Positions 45,134 through 56,189 of a stretch of 64,000 bases of DNA are shown here, in pieces. How positions within the stretch are numbered: position 1 is the stretch's first letter; every line of letters begins with the position of its first letter. The position numbers and the translations under genes were made by a program. Location: NCBI RefSeq assembly GCF_029962835.1, contig NC_080584.1, forward strand, positions 83,170,862 to 83,234,861, read 5' to 3'. The notes under the pieces were generated by a model, which did not search any database, was not told the DNA's origin, and saw nothing but the letters and a program-made list of their open reading frames with translations. This DNA comes from Magnolia sinica (taxonomy: Eukaryota > Streptophyta > Magnoliopsida > Magnoliales > Magnoliaceae).

Positions 45134-45547
45134 TCCTTTCCTTACATATTAGATGTTGGTATACACGTGAAATAGGTACTGTCCTTATCATGTGTATGAG
45201 TTGTACTGTAGTGAAAAGAGTACAAACTATAGTGTTTGACTATCTATTTTGTTGGTGTCCTTGTACAATGGTTTGATTACAGTGGTCCACATCTTTGTAC
45301 AGAATGCATAGTTTTTAATTTTCACAAGTGGGAGACATTTTTGGGTGATGCAGAACAATTCATTGGTCGGTTGACTTCCACTGAAGATGTATCAAGGCAC
45401 AAAGCAACATATATTCACTATAAAAGAATAAAATTACAGGAGATAGAGATTACCCGGTTCGAACAAGTCTTGAATCACCTAAGCTATAAGCTTGAAACCC
45501 TACGAACGAATTAGAAAGCTCCTGATACCCCATATTCTTAATTACAC

Positions 45548-45548
<1 letters not shown>

Positions 45549-45623
<75 letters not shown>
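45549..45623. repeat. (TA)n microsatellite
   Basis: About 37 TA units. The - strand open frame through it is spurious. Confidence 0.92.
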
Positions 45624-45629
<6 letters not shown>

Positions 45630-45689
45630 TAAAATGAATGAATATTGGTGGCTAATCTCTGCACGATTGTTCAATGAAACATTCGATGA

Positions 45690-45840
45690 TACTTCGATGG
45701 CATCGAACATCTTCGATGTTATTGAACTAACCAAAATGTTCTAGCGACTAAACATGTATTTTTCGGATTTTCTCGATGGGACTTTGATGTCATCGACGGT
45801 TCGTCGATGGCATTAAACCTCTTTTAATAGCTTTGAGCAG
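45690..45840. repeat. TCGATGG/CATCGA word cluster
   Basis: Several CTTCGATG, CATCGAA and CGATGGCAT words within 150 bp, similar to 10980-11060. Possibly a shared repeat family. Confidence 0.4.
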
Positions 45841-46019
45841 GACACCAAAAGTGTCCAATAACAAATCGTGAGATTTTCGTATTTTAGTCAGTATTGCACT
45901 AAAAAAGGAGAGAAAATGGGCTTTATTGTTACACACTGTCAGCATGGCGATTCATATGTAAGTGTAGTAATTATATATGACACAGGCAAATAGCAAAATT
46001 GTGTTTACAAAAATGATGA

Positions 46020-46470
46020 TTCATATGCTTGACCCGCTCATTTTCATGCTTGACTCACTCATTTTCATGCTTGCCCTACTGATTTTCATGTTTGCCCCGC
46101 TGATTTTCTAGTTTGCCCCGCTCATATTTCAGTTTGCCCCGCTGATTTTCTAGTTTGCCCCGCTGATTTTCATGCTTGCCCCGCTCATTTTCATGTTTTC
46201 CCCGCTCATTTTCTAGTTTCCCGCGCTCATTTTCATGTTTCCCCCGCTGATTTTCTTGTTTCCCCCGCTCATTTTCATTTTTCCCCACTAATTTTCTAGT
46301 TTGCCCCGCTCATATTTCAATTTGCCCCGCTGTTTTTCTAGTTTGCCCCGCTCATATTTTAGTTTGCCCTGCTGTTTTTCTAGTTTGCCCCACTCATACT
46401 TCAGTTTGCCCCACTGTTTTTCTAGTTTGTCCCGCTGTTTTTCATGCTTGCCCCGCTCATTTTCATGGGT
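46020..46470. repeat. minisatellite array 5, inverted orientation
   Basis: About 21 units of GCTGATTTTCTAGTTTGCCCC / GCTCATATTTCAGTTTGCCCC. The - strand frames at 46076-46288 and 46288-46494 encode charged heptads (ENERGKH, ENQRGKL) set by the 21-bp period. They are not supported as a gene. Confidence 0.9.
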
Positions 46471-46973
46471 GATTTCGTCATGTATAAACCACATAGTTTC
46501 CTTGTTTGGATGAAACTTTTATTTTGGAGTTTTTGGGGTCTGAATCTTTCTTTCTGCTCCCAATTGAAATAGGGTTTGAGAACACAAAAAATGACGCGTT
46601 CACAGCTTTTACTCGTAATCTTCATATGGTTAACTCTACTTGATAATCTCATAATCACTTTCATGACAAACTACATAAATAATTGTGTTCTTTAATTTTC
46701 TTCATTGCTTTCACATTTTTAATTAACTGCATGATTGTGAGTTCATAATGGTTTCCTACATATTCAAATAAATATGAAAATTAAAGCCAACAGTAAAACT
46801 TGGAGAGGAATGATATGATCGTTGACAAGATAATATGAATAGTACTCTCGGGTCTTAAGTTTATTCAACTGTGATGCATGGTTTGGTGATCCAGGCCAGT
46901 CGTCTAATGGGTCGCACCATGAATTAAATTTTTCCCAAAATTTTCCCCGTAAGTAAATCATTCTAGTTTAGGA

Positions 46974-47111
46974 TTCTTATGCTTGCTCGGGTGGTAGACT
47001 CTTATGAGTTTCAACACCCGGTCAAGCATTCGAGTATTCATACGTGGTGAAATTCCACTAGTTTGAGTGCACGGGGGTGTGTGTGCATCTGTAAAAAAAA
47101 AAAAAAAAAAA
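46974..47111 (+). mobile_element. tRNA-derived SINE with 15-bp target duplication
   Basis: A-box-like TGCTTGCTCGGGTGGTAGAC, B-box-like GCATTCGAGTATTC and an A18 tail. Perfect 15-bp flanks CATTCTAGTTTAGGA at 46959-46973 and 47112-47126. Inserted in the AT-rich block of the right arm, which is therefore older. Confidence 0.88.
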
Positions 47112-47744
47112 CATTCTAGTTTAGGAAATATGCTTGTTAAATAAATAGACAAAGAAATGAATTAAAAGATAGAAAAATATTTTTATATACTTATATATAC
47201 ATATTTACATAATTATGTATTAGAGAAAAATGTAAGGGAGAAAAAGTTCTTCATGTAAAAAATAATTAAAAAAAATAAATAAATAAAAAAGAGAAAAAGG
47301 TGCATTGCATTACAGTTATGGCTACGGTTATAATATAACCGTAGCTATAGCCCAGCTCGACCGCAACTCACTGGTTCCTTTTTTTTTTTTTTCCTTTCTT
47401 TCTTCCCTATTTTAATACTCACTGATTTTTGTGGGTCCCATTATAAGGTATGTGTTATATCCAAACCGTCCATCTATTTGGAGAACTCGCATTAATGCTT
47501 GAGATGAAAAATAAGACAAATCTAGCTATCAAGTGGACCACACTGTAAATGGCAGTGGGTAATTGAACGTCTACCATTGAAACCCATTTAGGGGTTACAG
47601 AAGTTTGGGATCATTATGAAATTTGTTTTTCCTCTTCATCCATGTCTTTGTGACCCTATGAATGAACTTAGACGGGGAGGATTTCTCACAAACATCACAG
47701 TGGGCCCCACCTGCGTTCCCATCGCCCAGACCGTCCGTCAGCGC

Positions 47745-47893
47745 TCGTCTCTGCACGCCAGCCAGAGGAAGGCAGGGGTATTTTCGTCCTCAAATTCGGT
47801 GGCCGTACGAGGAGGTCCAAGTGCGTATTCTAAGTTTGTATCGCTCCAATAAAACCGCTGGATAAAAGGTGGGTCCACAGTCGTAAATTTCTC
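47745..47893 (-). repeat. right TIR of the 12.4-kb Mutator-like element
   Basis: Inverted counterpart of 35470-35620. On the - strand it reads GAGAAATTTACGACTGTGGA, CACCTTTTATCCA, TACAAACTTAGAATACGCA, TTGGACCTCCTCGTACGG. Followed by TGAATGGAA at 47894. Confidence 0.85.
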
Positions 47894-47902
47894 TGAATGG
47901 AA

Positions 47903-50338
47903 AGGTATCGTATGGTACTGTGGCCAGCATCTTTCTATGGTTTACACGTGTTCTTAATATTACAAGTGGACCGTGTGATTTCATAATCTAGACCGTTAAT
48001 TTATTGACTATGACCATGGATGGTGCATGAATCATAAATATTTTATATTGAAGGATGCTTGGGACCAATCTAGGCTGTTTTTGTCTTTTATCAACTGTCC
48101 ATCTGTAGGTGAGGAATTGGAAGGTTCAGATGGTTCATTAGGAACATTTTTGAATGATAATATATAGAAATAGGGAAAAAAAACATTTTCAACGGTTCTG
48201 ATTAACAAAAAATGGAACTCTCATATCAGAAATGGAAACGCATGTGTAATGAGAACAGAAGCGGGCAACGGATCAAAACGGGGATTGTATAGGGAGGAGT
48301 TCACCACGCTAGCGTGGTTTGGATTCTCTGTGGGGGCCCACAGTGATGTATATAGTTTATCCAAGCCGTCCATCCGTTTTTTCAGATCATTTTATATTAT
48401 GAATAAAAATCCGAAACATATCTAAACCTCAAGTGGACCACACCATAGGAAATAGTGGGAATTGAATTCTTACCATTGAAACTTCTTGGGAGCCACATAA
48501 GTTTTAGATCAAGCTGATATTTGTGTTGTCCCTTCATCCAGGTCTTTTTGACCTTATGAACATTTTATATTATAAATAAATATTACTTTGGACCCTTGGA
48601 AGCTTTCGACGCCGACATCACTATTGCCACTATTTTTTGTAGTGTGGTCCACTTGTGCCATGGATATGTCTCGATTTTGGGCTCATCTCATAAAATGAAC
48701 TGTAAAGATAATGGACGGCGTGGATGAAACACATACATCACGGTGGGTCCCACATAAAATCCACAAGCTTCATGGTGCACAATTCAAGCTAGCTAACCGG
48801 GCTAGCTCGATTAGCTCACTTGACTCAACTCAAAAAAGCTCAGTTCAACTCAGTTTGAAGTTGAGTTCAAGTTGAGTTGAGCTGATTTTTTGAGCTCGAA
48901 AATGAGTTCGAGCTGAGTTTGAGCAGGCCCCAGCTTGACTCGACTCAGATCGAATCCAGCTTGAATTGAACTCGGATCAAACCAGTTCGATGACTCGGTT
49001 ACTTTGCCGTTAATATTGCTCACCAACTATTTGATAAAATAACTCAGCGAAATGTGGCCGGTGGCAAGGGAAGTATGTACATAGAATAAATGCATTTTTT
49101 CTTTTTGTTTTTATTAGTTTTTATATTGTTTAGAAGGTGTTTGATAAATTTTTAAAAAAACTTGTAAAACCTATGCTTCCATTTGTAAAATAGTGAGATT
49201 TTGAAGTTGCAGTTCAGGTGTTTGTGAAAATGCCTCAATGGCGAACTCGGCTCGAACTCAGCCCAAATTGTTAGCTAAACTGGGTTGAGCTAGCCAGTCA
49301 AGCTAGAGGACCAAATTGGGCCGACTTCAACCTAAGGTCAGCCAGTTGCCAAGCTGAGCTGAGCTGAGGCCAGCTCGACTCGTTTCGACTCCATGTACAC
49401 CCCAAGGCCGGGATGGTTAGATTTGCATTTATGTCCTGGATTTGAGGAGACATTTATTATGAATGGCAGAAAAATCCAGTGGAGCCGCGTGGCCGGGTAA
49501 TCCGTCAATCTGAACGGTCCAAATAATGGCCCTCATTAAGAAGAAAAGACCGTATCCATCCCTTATCTTTACTTTTCAGCACTTAATGCTGACCGTTAAC
49601 TATTTCATTTCCCACCGGTGATTTGAGAGACACTTTTTTTATGGTTAGGATCATCCCTTCCATGCGTATCTTGAATTAACCTCCAGCTTTAATGGGTCCT
49701 AACAGAAGGGGAATCCTGTTTGAAACATAATCCTGACACGTGTAGCTTAGAAATATGGAAGGTTGAGATACTGGTCTTAGTACCAACGTAGGCTGTTGTT
49801 TTATTTCTCTTATTAACCGTATATCTGTAGGTCAGAAATTGAAAGGTTGAGATAGTCCATCGAGAATCCAAAGAGGGATACAATATTTCTATGGATCTGA
49901 TTACCGAAAAATGACCCCACATGTCAGAAAGGCAAACACGGGTGTACGGTGAAAGAATGCAGGCCATAGATCATCTAAATCCTCCCCGGCTGTAAAAGCT
50001 GGATGTCTCGATTGGCTTTTACGAAGATGTCTGGCTACGAAGAGCTGGTGAAAAGGGGGTTATTTTATACTCCGGCAGAGCGCGATGATCAATGCTCAGG
50101 TACTTAGAAATTGTACAGGTGAATATATTAATTGGAATTAAACCATAAATATTTTAGAACATATCATGGATAGATTAAAAAAAAATTTTAAAATGTAAAA
50201 ATTCATTTTGAACTTTGATTTATTTATATATGTTAGTTGAATTACGACCATTAAATTTTTTTAAATAATAGCCGTTCATTAAATCTCCATAAATGGAACA
50301 TCTATCAGAGGAAATTAATGCATGACCAATCTAAAAGG
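47903..50338. other. intergenic, foldback repeats, no gene seen
   Basis: 48331-48775 is a foldback repeat (GTGGGGGCCCACAGTGATG … CATCACGGTGGGTCCCAC). 48790-49405 is rich in GAGCTC/TTGAGTT/AACTCAG words and ends with GTACACCCC, typical of a hAT-type MITE end. 47940-48280 and 49690-49960 are diverged copies of one another. 49970-50330 shows nothing recognisable. Confidence 0.5.
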
Positions 50339-50876
50339 GAAGCGGATTGCGTACTGAGTAACTCAGTTCGGTTAGCGTACTGAGTAAACTCCGTGGGCCC
50401 CTGTGTCATTCATGCATTGTATCCACTCCGTCCATCTCTTTTAACACATAATTTTATGGCTTTATGCCAAAAATGGATTATGTAAAATCCTCAAATGGAC
50501 CACACCACTGGAAACTGTGTGAATTGAACATCTACTGTTGAAAAATTCTTGGGGACAACAGAGGTTTTAGATCAAGCTGATAGTTGTGATTTCCCTTCAT
50601 CCATGTCCTTCTGATCTTATGAACAGGTTGGATGACAAATAAACATCACTGTGGGCCTTAGAAATTTTTCAACGGTTGAAATCAATCCTTCCACTTTTTC
50701 CATTGGTATGGCCCACTTGAGCTTTGTATATGCATCAATTTTGGGTTGAACCCATAAAATGATCTGGAAAAACGAATGGATGGCATGGATAAATCACATG
50801 CATTCGCGGTGGGCCCAACTGAGTTTACTCAGTACGATAAGAGCCTACTGAGTAACTCAGTACGCAATCCGATTTC
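50339..50876. mobile_element. Mutator-type MITE with TACTGAGTAACTCAGT ends
   Basis: Left GAAGCGGATTGCGTACTGAG and right inverted ACTGAGTAACTCAGTACGCA pair over about 45 bp with small gaps. Direct repeats ATCTAAAAGG at 50329-50338 and 50877-50886 act as a 9-10-bp target duplication. The centre is the foldback type with GGGCCC near each end. 538 bp, no coding capacity. Confidence 0.8.
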
Positions 50877-51010
50877 ATCTAAAAGGTCCTTGATTTTTTT
50901 TTAATTTGATATTTACAATTTCTTTGCTCCAGAGTATCAAACAACACCATGCCAGATTATCAAAGTCCTTTTCGCGATTGGAAGCGATCGTTACCCGGGT
51001 TACTCCCATG

Positions 51011-51421
51011 GAAAAGCTCTGTGGGCCCGGCCATAATATATCCATCTTATCCACACCGTTCATCCATTTTTTTAGCTCATTTTGGGGTATAACGAGAAAG
51101 ATCTAAATCTCAGGTGGACGACACCATAGTAAACAGTGGTGATTAACGACCACCGTTAAAAACTTCATAGAAACCACTGTAATGTTTACTAGCCATCCAA
51201 CTTCTTGATAAGGTCACACAGATTTTCGTAAAGGGAAAACACAAATATCAGCTTGATCCAGAACTGTTGTGGCCCCCAAATTTTTTTTTAACGGTGGTGT
51301 GGTCCACCTAAGATTTGGATCTGCATCAATTTTGTACCCATGCCCTAAAATGATATGTAACAATGGATGGACGGCGTAGATAAAGCACTTACATCATGGT
51401 AGGGCCCACAGAGATTTTTCA
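51011..51421. mobile_element. foldback MITE
   Basis: GAAAAGCTCTGTGGGCCCGG at the left and GGGCCCACAGAGATTTTTC at the right are inverted. Inner GTTCATCCA/TGGATGGAC also pair. About 410 bp. Confidence 0.55.
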
Positions 51422-51429
51422 GTACCGAT

Positions 51430-54420
51430 GTGTGGGTACTGGAGGGGTCACTACCGAATCGGAGTCAACACTGCCGACTTGTGTCAGATATATGGATTCC
51501 ATCCAGTGAACTTCGACCGATGATTATATTGTCCTCCAGATCAGCCGTCCATTTTCATGTCACTAATCATACCGTTACCATGACCCGACCACCTTGATTT
51601 TTTTTTCATGGACCATCTACATGATGGCTTTCCATATCAACAGCTCCAATCACCATGCCCAAGTGCCACGTGTACAGTCCAGAATTTTTAGAGCAAAAAC
51701 TTCATTGAATTCCACGTAGCACGGGCATATAATGGTTAGCAGTGGCAGTCTTAATGACGTTTATCACAAGGAGCTGTGGTTGTACCAGAGTCCATCCTGT
51801 GGGCCCCACCAGATTATAATAAACTTTTAAGAGAAAAACTTTGATACTCTGGAGTGGTGTGATGGATGATACGCAGGCACTTAGAGTTTACTTAGAAATT
51901 CCATAGGTGTCATACAAGTAATTCAAACTAAACCGTCCTAAGAACCGGTCCCGGTTTAGATATATCATGAACCAAAATTTTCTGATTATTTTATTTTCCG
52001 ACGGTTCTGATTGGTGGACATTCAATGGACGGTTAAAATTGAAAAAAAATAAAAATCCAATGCTTCTGTTTCAATAAACAAGTGTCCACGAATAAGGGTT
52101 AGGATCGTTCAATCATCTCATTTTACTGTAACTTACAGCAGTAGGTTCCAAAATTTAATCGGTTTAATTTGAGATATGTTATGCCACCTGTGTAATTTAT
52201 GAGTGCCTGCATATCAAGTGGCATTCGCAGCCAGAGCAACACCTACACCTAGCAATCCAACCTGTTACGCATGCCACGTGCCACGCTTGCGGGACATCTG
52301 ATCCGTTCAAAATGTAAGATCCACCATGATGATTTATTAGCATGAAAATCAACCACATCTACTCTTTAGGTGGGCTACAAAGTTATGTTGGATCGGACCA
52401 TCAGAATTTCTGGTTTTAATCAACCATTGTTTTCACACAGTGCAGCGTGCCTGATGAGTGGGCCAGGTTGATTTTGTACCACTAGATCTTCATTAGAGGG
52501 CCGTCCTTTTGCACCGATCAGATGTCCTCCAAACATGACAAATCGGCAATTGAGGATCTGAATGATGGTTGCATATGATTATTGCATTTCAACTAATGGG
52601 GCCTACAACTGGAATTTTAAAAGCTTCGGTTAATGTCGGGTGTTTTAAAAATAATTTAATTTTATAAAAGAAAAATTAGATAAGGGTTACGGCGTTTAGT
52701 GATTTTTGGTTGACACCTCTTGGTAAATCCAGCATCATTTAAATTAGAAAATGTGGATGGATGTCATTGTTGAAAAAATATTATCATTATTGAAAAGACA
52801 TGAAAAAAAGATATATTTTCATGAAAAAGGTATTAAAGCATTTCTTGTGATTATATATAAATTTATTTTTAGGTTAATTCGAAAATCACAATTCCAATAA
52901 TCTCTTCTCTATCTTATTCTTATTTACTATTTTCGATTTTGGATGGTTTTTGAAGAGTTATAGTTTTCAATCACTAAACTGTTAACAGTTTTTTAGGAAG
53001 TAAATCATGTAAACAACTTTCAATGGATAAATTGTAATAGCACAGAAGTCAGGGGTGTACGCTATAAATGTGTGTTTAGGGTGTAGTTTTTCAATTTTGT
53101 AAGCCAAAACTCACATTTTTCCTATCTTGAAGAAAAAGCTTATTGTATCATGAGGGCAGATTTATTATAAACCTCTTATAAATTAGTTTAATAACCAATA
53201 ATGTACGAATATTGCCTTAAAATTGTTATGGTTAAGGGGGAAAGATAGAAAATTAATCACTTAAAAATAGCAACATCGTAACGCAACTTAATTTTATCTT
53301 TAAGTGATTAATTTTCTATATTTCCACTTCAACCCTAACAGTTAATGATCAAATGCATGATTGCCCCAATCATATTTAGGATAGTACCATGATAGGGCAT
53401 TATCATCCATCCATGATTGTATGGTTAGCCATTTTAGTATTCTAAGATTACGTTTTATACCAAGTTATAAATATAGTTGATGTGTTATTCAATCCATCCA
53501 ACAGGGTTCCCTTGGTCCATAAAAGTCAGGTTACTTGGAATTCATAGAAATGTTCTTGATGAATCTATTTCATCTATCTATTTTGGAAGACGATGGTAAA
53601 ATAAGAGTCTAAAAATTAGTTAGATAAAAAATTTAAGTGGGCCACAAATTTGAGTGGAGATACCTCATTTCAACACTTAAGGTCTTCCTATGGATCCCTA
53701 GTGGGGGTGGCTAACATGGAGTGTGTGTACTGACATGGGTGTGAACTAACAACCTAACCCAAAAAAAAAAAAAAAAAAAGTAGGCCACACAAAACAAAAC
53801 AATGAGAACAAAAACTGTTAAGATTTATAGGTCATAATCATCTTCATCCAGCCAACACTTTTGCTCAAAGATAATTTCATAAATTTATAAAAAGTTTTAT
53901 ATAAAAACTCAAATTATAAGAAATATATATTTTATCATGAAACATCGCCATCAATGGTTCTGAAAGTTACTTTTTCATTTTTGTCTTTTAACACAGTGGA
54001 TCGGCATGATTGAGAGGCAACCATATGAATTTTGTTATTGTGATTTGCATCTTTTTAATATTTTCTTTTAATTTGCATGATTGAAAGGCAACCATATGAA
54101 TTTTGTTCCTGTGATTTGCATCTCTTTAATATTTTCTTTTAATTTCAATATTATTGAAATCTTTCTAGAGCTGGCCATGATATTTATATCTCATCCAAAT
54201 CATTCATTGGGTTATTACCGTTCAAATAAACTGTACCCACAAAATGTCATCATGAAACAAAACTTTTTTCACTCCCAGCAGTTCAATTCCCACCGTACGT
54301 GGTGTGGACCACATGAGTTTTGGATCTACTTGATTTTTAGAATTCTATCCTACTGTGATCTAATAAAACAGATGGACCGACGGGATTTGTAGAGGACATC
54401 TCTCTGGGCTCCACACAGCC
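51430..54420. other. intergenic, no gene seen
   Basis: 51500-51700 and 52330-52600 are dispersed-repeat copies. 53225-53325 can form a hairpin (GATAGAAAATTAATCACTT against AAGTGATTAATTTTCTAT). 54005-54145 is a tandem duplication of about 70 bp (ATGATTGAGAGGCAACCATA twice). No recognisable protein in any frame. Confidence 0.5.
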
Positions 54421-54424
54421 CCGG

Positions 54425-54426
<2 letters not shown>

Positions 54427-54473
<47 letters not shown>
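54427..54473. repeat. (TA)n microsatellite
   Basis: About 22 TA units. Confidence 0.9.
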
Positions 54474-54476
<3 letters not shown>

Positions 54477-54754
54477 CTGTGGCAACTGCCAATCCACTTT
54501 CAAAGGAGAGGCTTCGACGACTAAAAGGGTATTTTGGTAAATTCCTTGGAGCCTTGACTGGCGCGTGGGAAACGGTTCGTTTAAAAAAATACTGAAATTT
54601 CTCACGTTACGTACGAATCTTCGTAAACCGACCCTCTTTCTGTACCCCACGTGAGGGATGCAGTTTTCTAGAAGCATCTCATGGGTATTTTAGTCATTTC
54701 AGGCAGAATTTAATGGGCGACAGGGCGAGGCTTGCTTGGATCCGGGTGGGCAGA

Positions 54755-55140
54755 TCTCTGACTGTGGGGCCACCTTGATGAATTAAACTTACATCCACGC
54801 CGTCCATCTATTTTGAAAGCTCATTACAGGGCGTAATCCCAAATATTAAGAAGATCCAAATCTTAAGTGGGCCACACCACTTAAAACAGTGGTGATTGAC
54901 TAACCACCATTCAAAACTTCTTATGGCCGACTGGAATGTTTATTTGCCATCCAACCGGTTGATAAGGTCACATGGATCTGGATGGACCACATGAAATTTT
55001 TAATGGAGAATCATCACTTTTTCTATGAAGTGGTCCACCTGAGATTTGGATCTGTTTTATTTCTTGGATGACGAACGAGCTGTCAAAATGGATGGGCAAC
55101 GTCGATTTAAGGCATATACATCACGGTGGGCCCCACAGTC
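54755..55140. mobile_element. foldback MITE
   Basis: CTGACTGTGGGGCCACC at the left and GGTGGGCCCCACAGTCAAGG at the right are inverted, with further pairing inward (CGCCGTCCATCTATTTTG against AAAATGGATGGGCAACG). About 385 bp. Same general type as 48331-48775. Confidence 0.6.
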
Positions 55141-55224
55141 AAGGATAAACCGAAGCCAAGGCCGAATTTAATACATCCCATTTTCATGAAGGAATTCGGC
55201 GGATCGGAACCACAACCGCTACAG

Positions 55225-55370
55225 ACCCCTTTGGATCCTTGCTCTTGCTCAGGTGGTAGATTTGTCGGGAGTTTCAACACCGGTCAAGGGTTCGAGTATC
55301 CATGGGTGGTGAAAGCACACAACGGCGTGAGTGTGCAGGGGTACTGTTAAAATTTTATTTATTTATTTTT
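55225..55370 (+). mobile_element. tRNA-derived SINE, third copy
   Basis: TTGCTCAGGTGGTAGATTTG (A-box-like) and GGGTTCGAGTATCC (B box) are followed by the same body as the SINEs at 36295 and 46974 and an A/T-rich tail. The B box is the best preserved of the three. Target duplication not resolved. Confidence 0.7.
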
Positions 55371-55467
55371 TAAAAAAAGGGGGACCGAACAGACCCACTT
55401 GCCAAGCTCAAAACTCAGCACATTCAGCATTTCCTCGGATCGAGTATAATGTAATGTGGAAGCCTAA

Positions 55468-55876
55468 GGGCCGTTTAGCCGGGTGGATTGGAAGGGATTG
55501 AATGGTATTAGGGTGAATGGCATGGATTTCTATGTAATGATGGTGTTGTCAGTGGATTATCTTCAAATCCATGGGATTGCTATATCTCTAGATTGCTATA
55601 TCCAGTCTGTTTGGCACGCCTGGCCAATCCCGGGATTAAACCTTCCCATTCCTTTCAATCCCTTGAAAACACATGCCAGGCAAATTTGAAGGGATTAGGG
55701 TAGATTGGATGGGATTTAAACATAATGATGGTGTTGTTAGCGGATTGTCTTAAGATCCATGGGATTGGGATCAGATTACGGACTCTATTTGGCACGCCCG
55801 GCCAATCTCGGGATTTAACTTCCAATCCCTTCCAATACCATCCAGTCCCTTCTAATCCGACCGGCCAAACGGGCCC
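55468..55876. mobile_element. PIF/Harbinger-type MITE, TAA target duplication
   Basis: Left GGGCCGTTTAGCCGGGTGGA and right inverted GGGCCCGTTTGGCCGGTCGG are TIRs, flanked by TAA at 55465-55467 and 55877-55879. The interior contains a diverged internal duplication (AATGATGGTGTTGT at two places). 409 bp. Confidence 0.8.
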
Positions 55877-56189
55877 TAAGGTTCCTGGCTTCAGCCCAAA
55901 TTGCATGGATGGGGCTTGAAATTTCCATTCATGGCTCACAACAGGATGGTAAATGGGATAAAACAAAATTAATTTCACATACAACTGAAACAAATTAAAA
56001 TATTATTTCAGGCCGTTGATTCTATTGCAATGTCCCTGATATTTTAAGCAAAAAGACATGTTTCCACAGTCTACTACAAGCATCATATCTAGGGCGTTTA
56101 ACAATTTTGAATGCATTGCTGGATCACGTGGTGTCTTTTGGTCTCTTGACTCTACCACACCTATGCCTTCTTACATTCTCTAATGAGAA

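Larger units (their letters stand above)
35470..47893. mobile_element. 12.4-kb Mutator-like (Pack-MULE-like) composite element
   Basis: Left TIR GAGAAATTTACGACTGT… and right TIR (its inverted copy ending …ACAGTCGTAAATTTCTC) match over roughly 140 bp. The element is flanked by perfect 9-bp TGAATGGAA duplications at 35461-35469 and 47894-47902. Both signs are diagnostic of Mutator superfamily elements. The arms (35470-37130 and, inverted, 46020-47893) share subterminal DNA, an AT-rich block and 21-bp minisatellites. The interior holds scrambled further arm copies, CACTA-type palindromes, two SINEs, a MITE, an RNase H-like remnant and a BAHD acyltransferase fragment. No MURA transposase was recognised, so it is non-autonomous. 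Confidence 0.82.

Noticed and set aside
46076..46494. - strand frames encoding ENERGKH/ENQRGKL repeats, coiled-coil-like
   Set aside because: Same minisatellite in the other orientation; no start context, splice signal or homologue.
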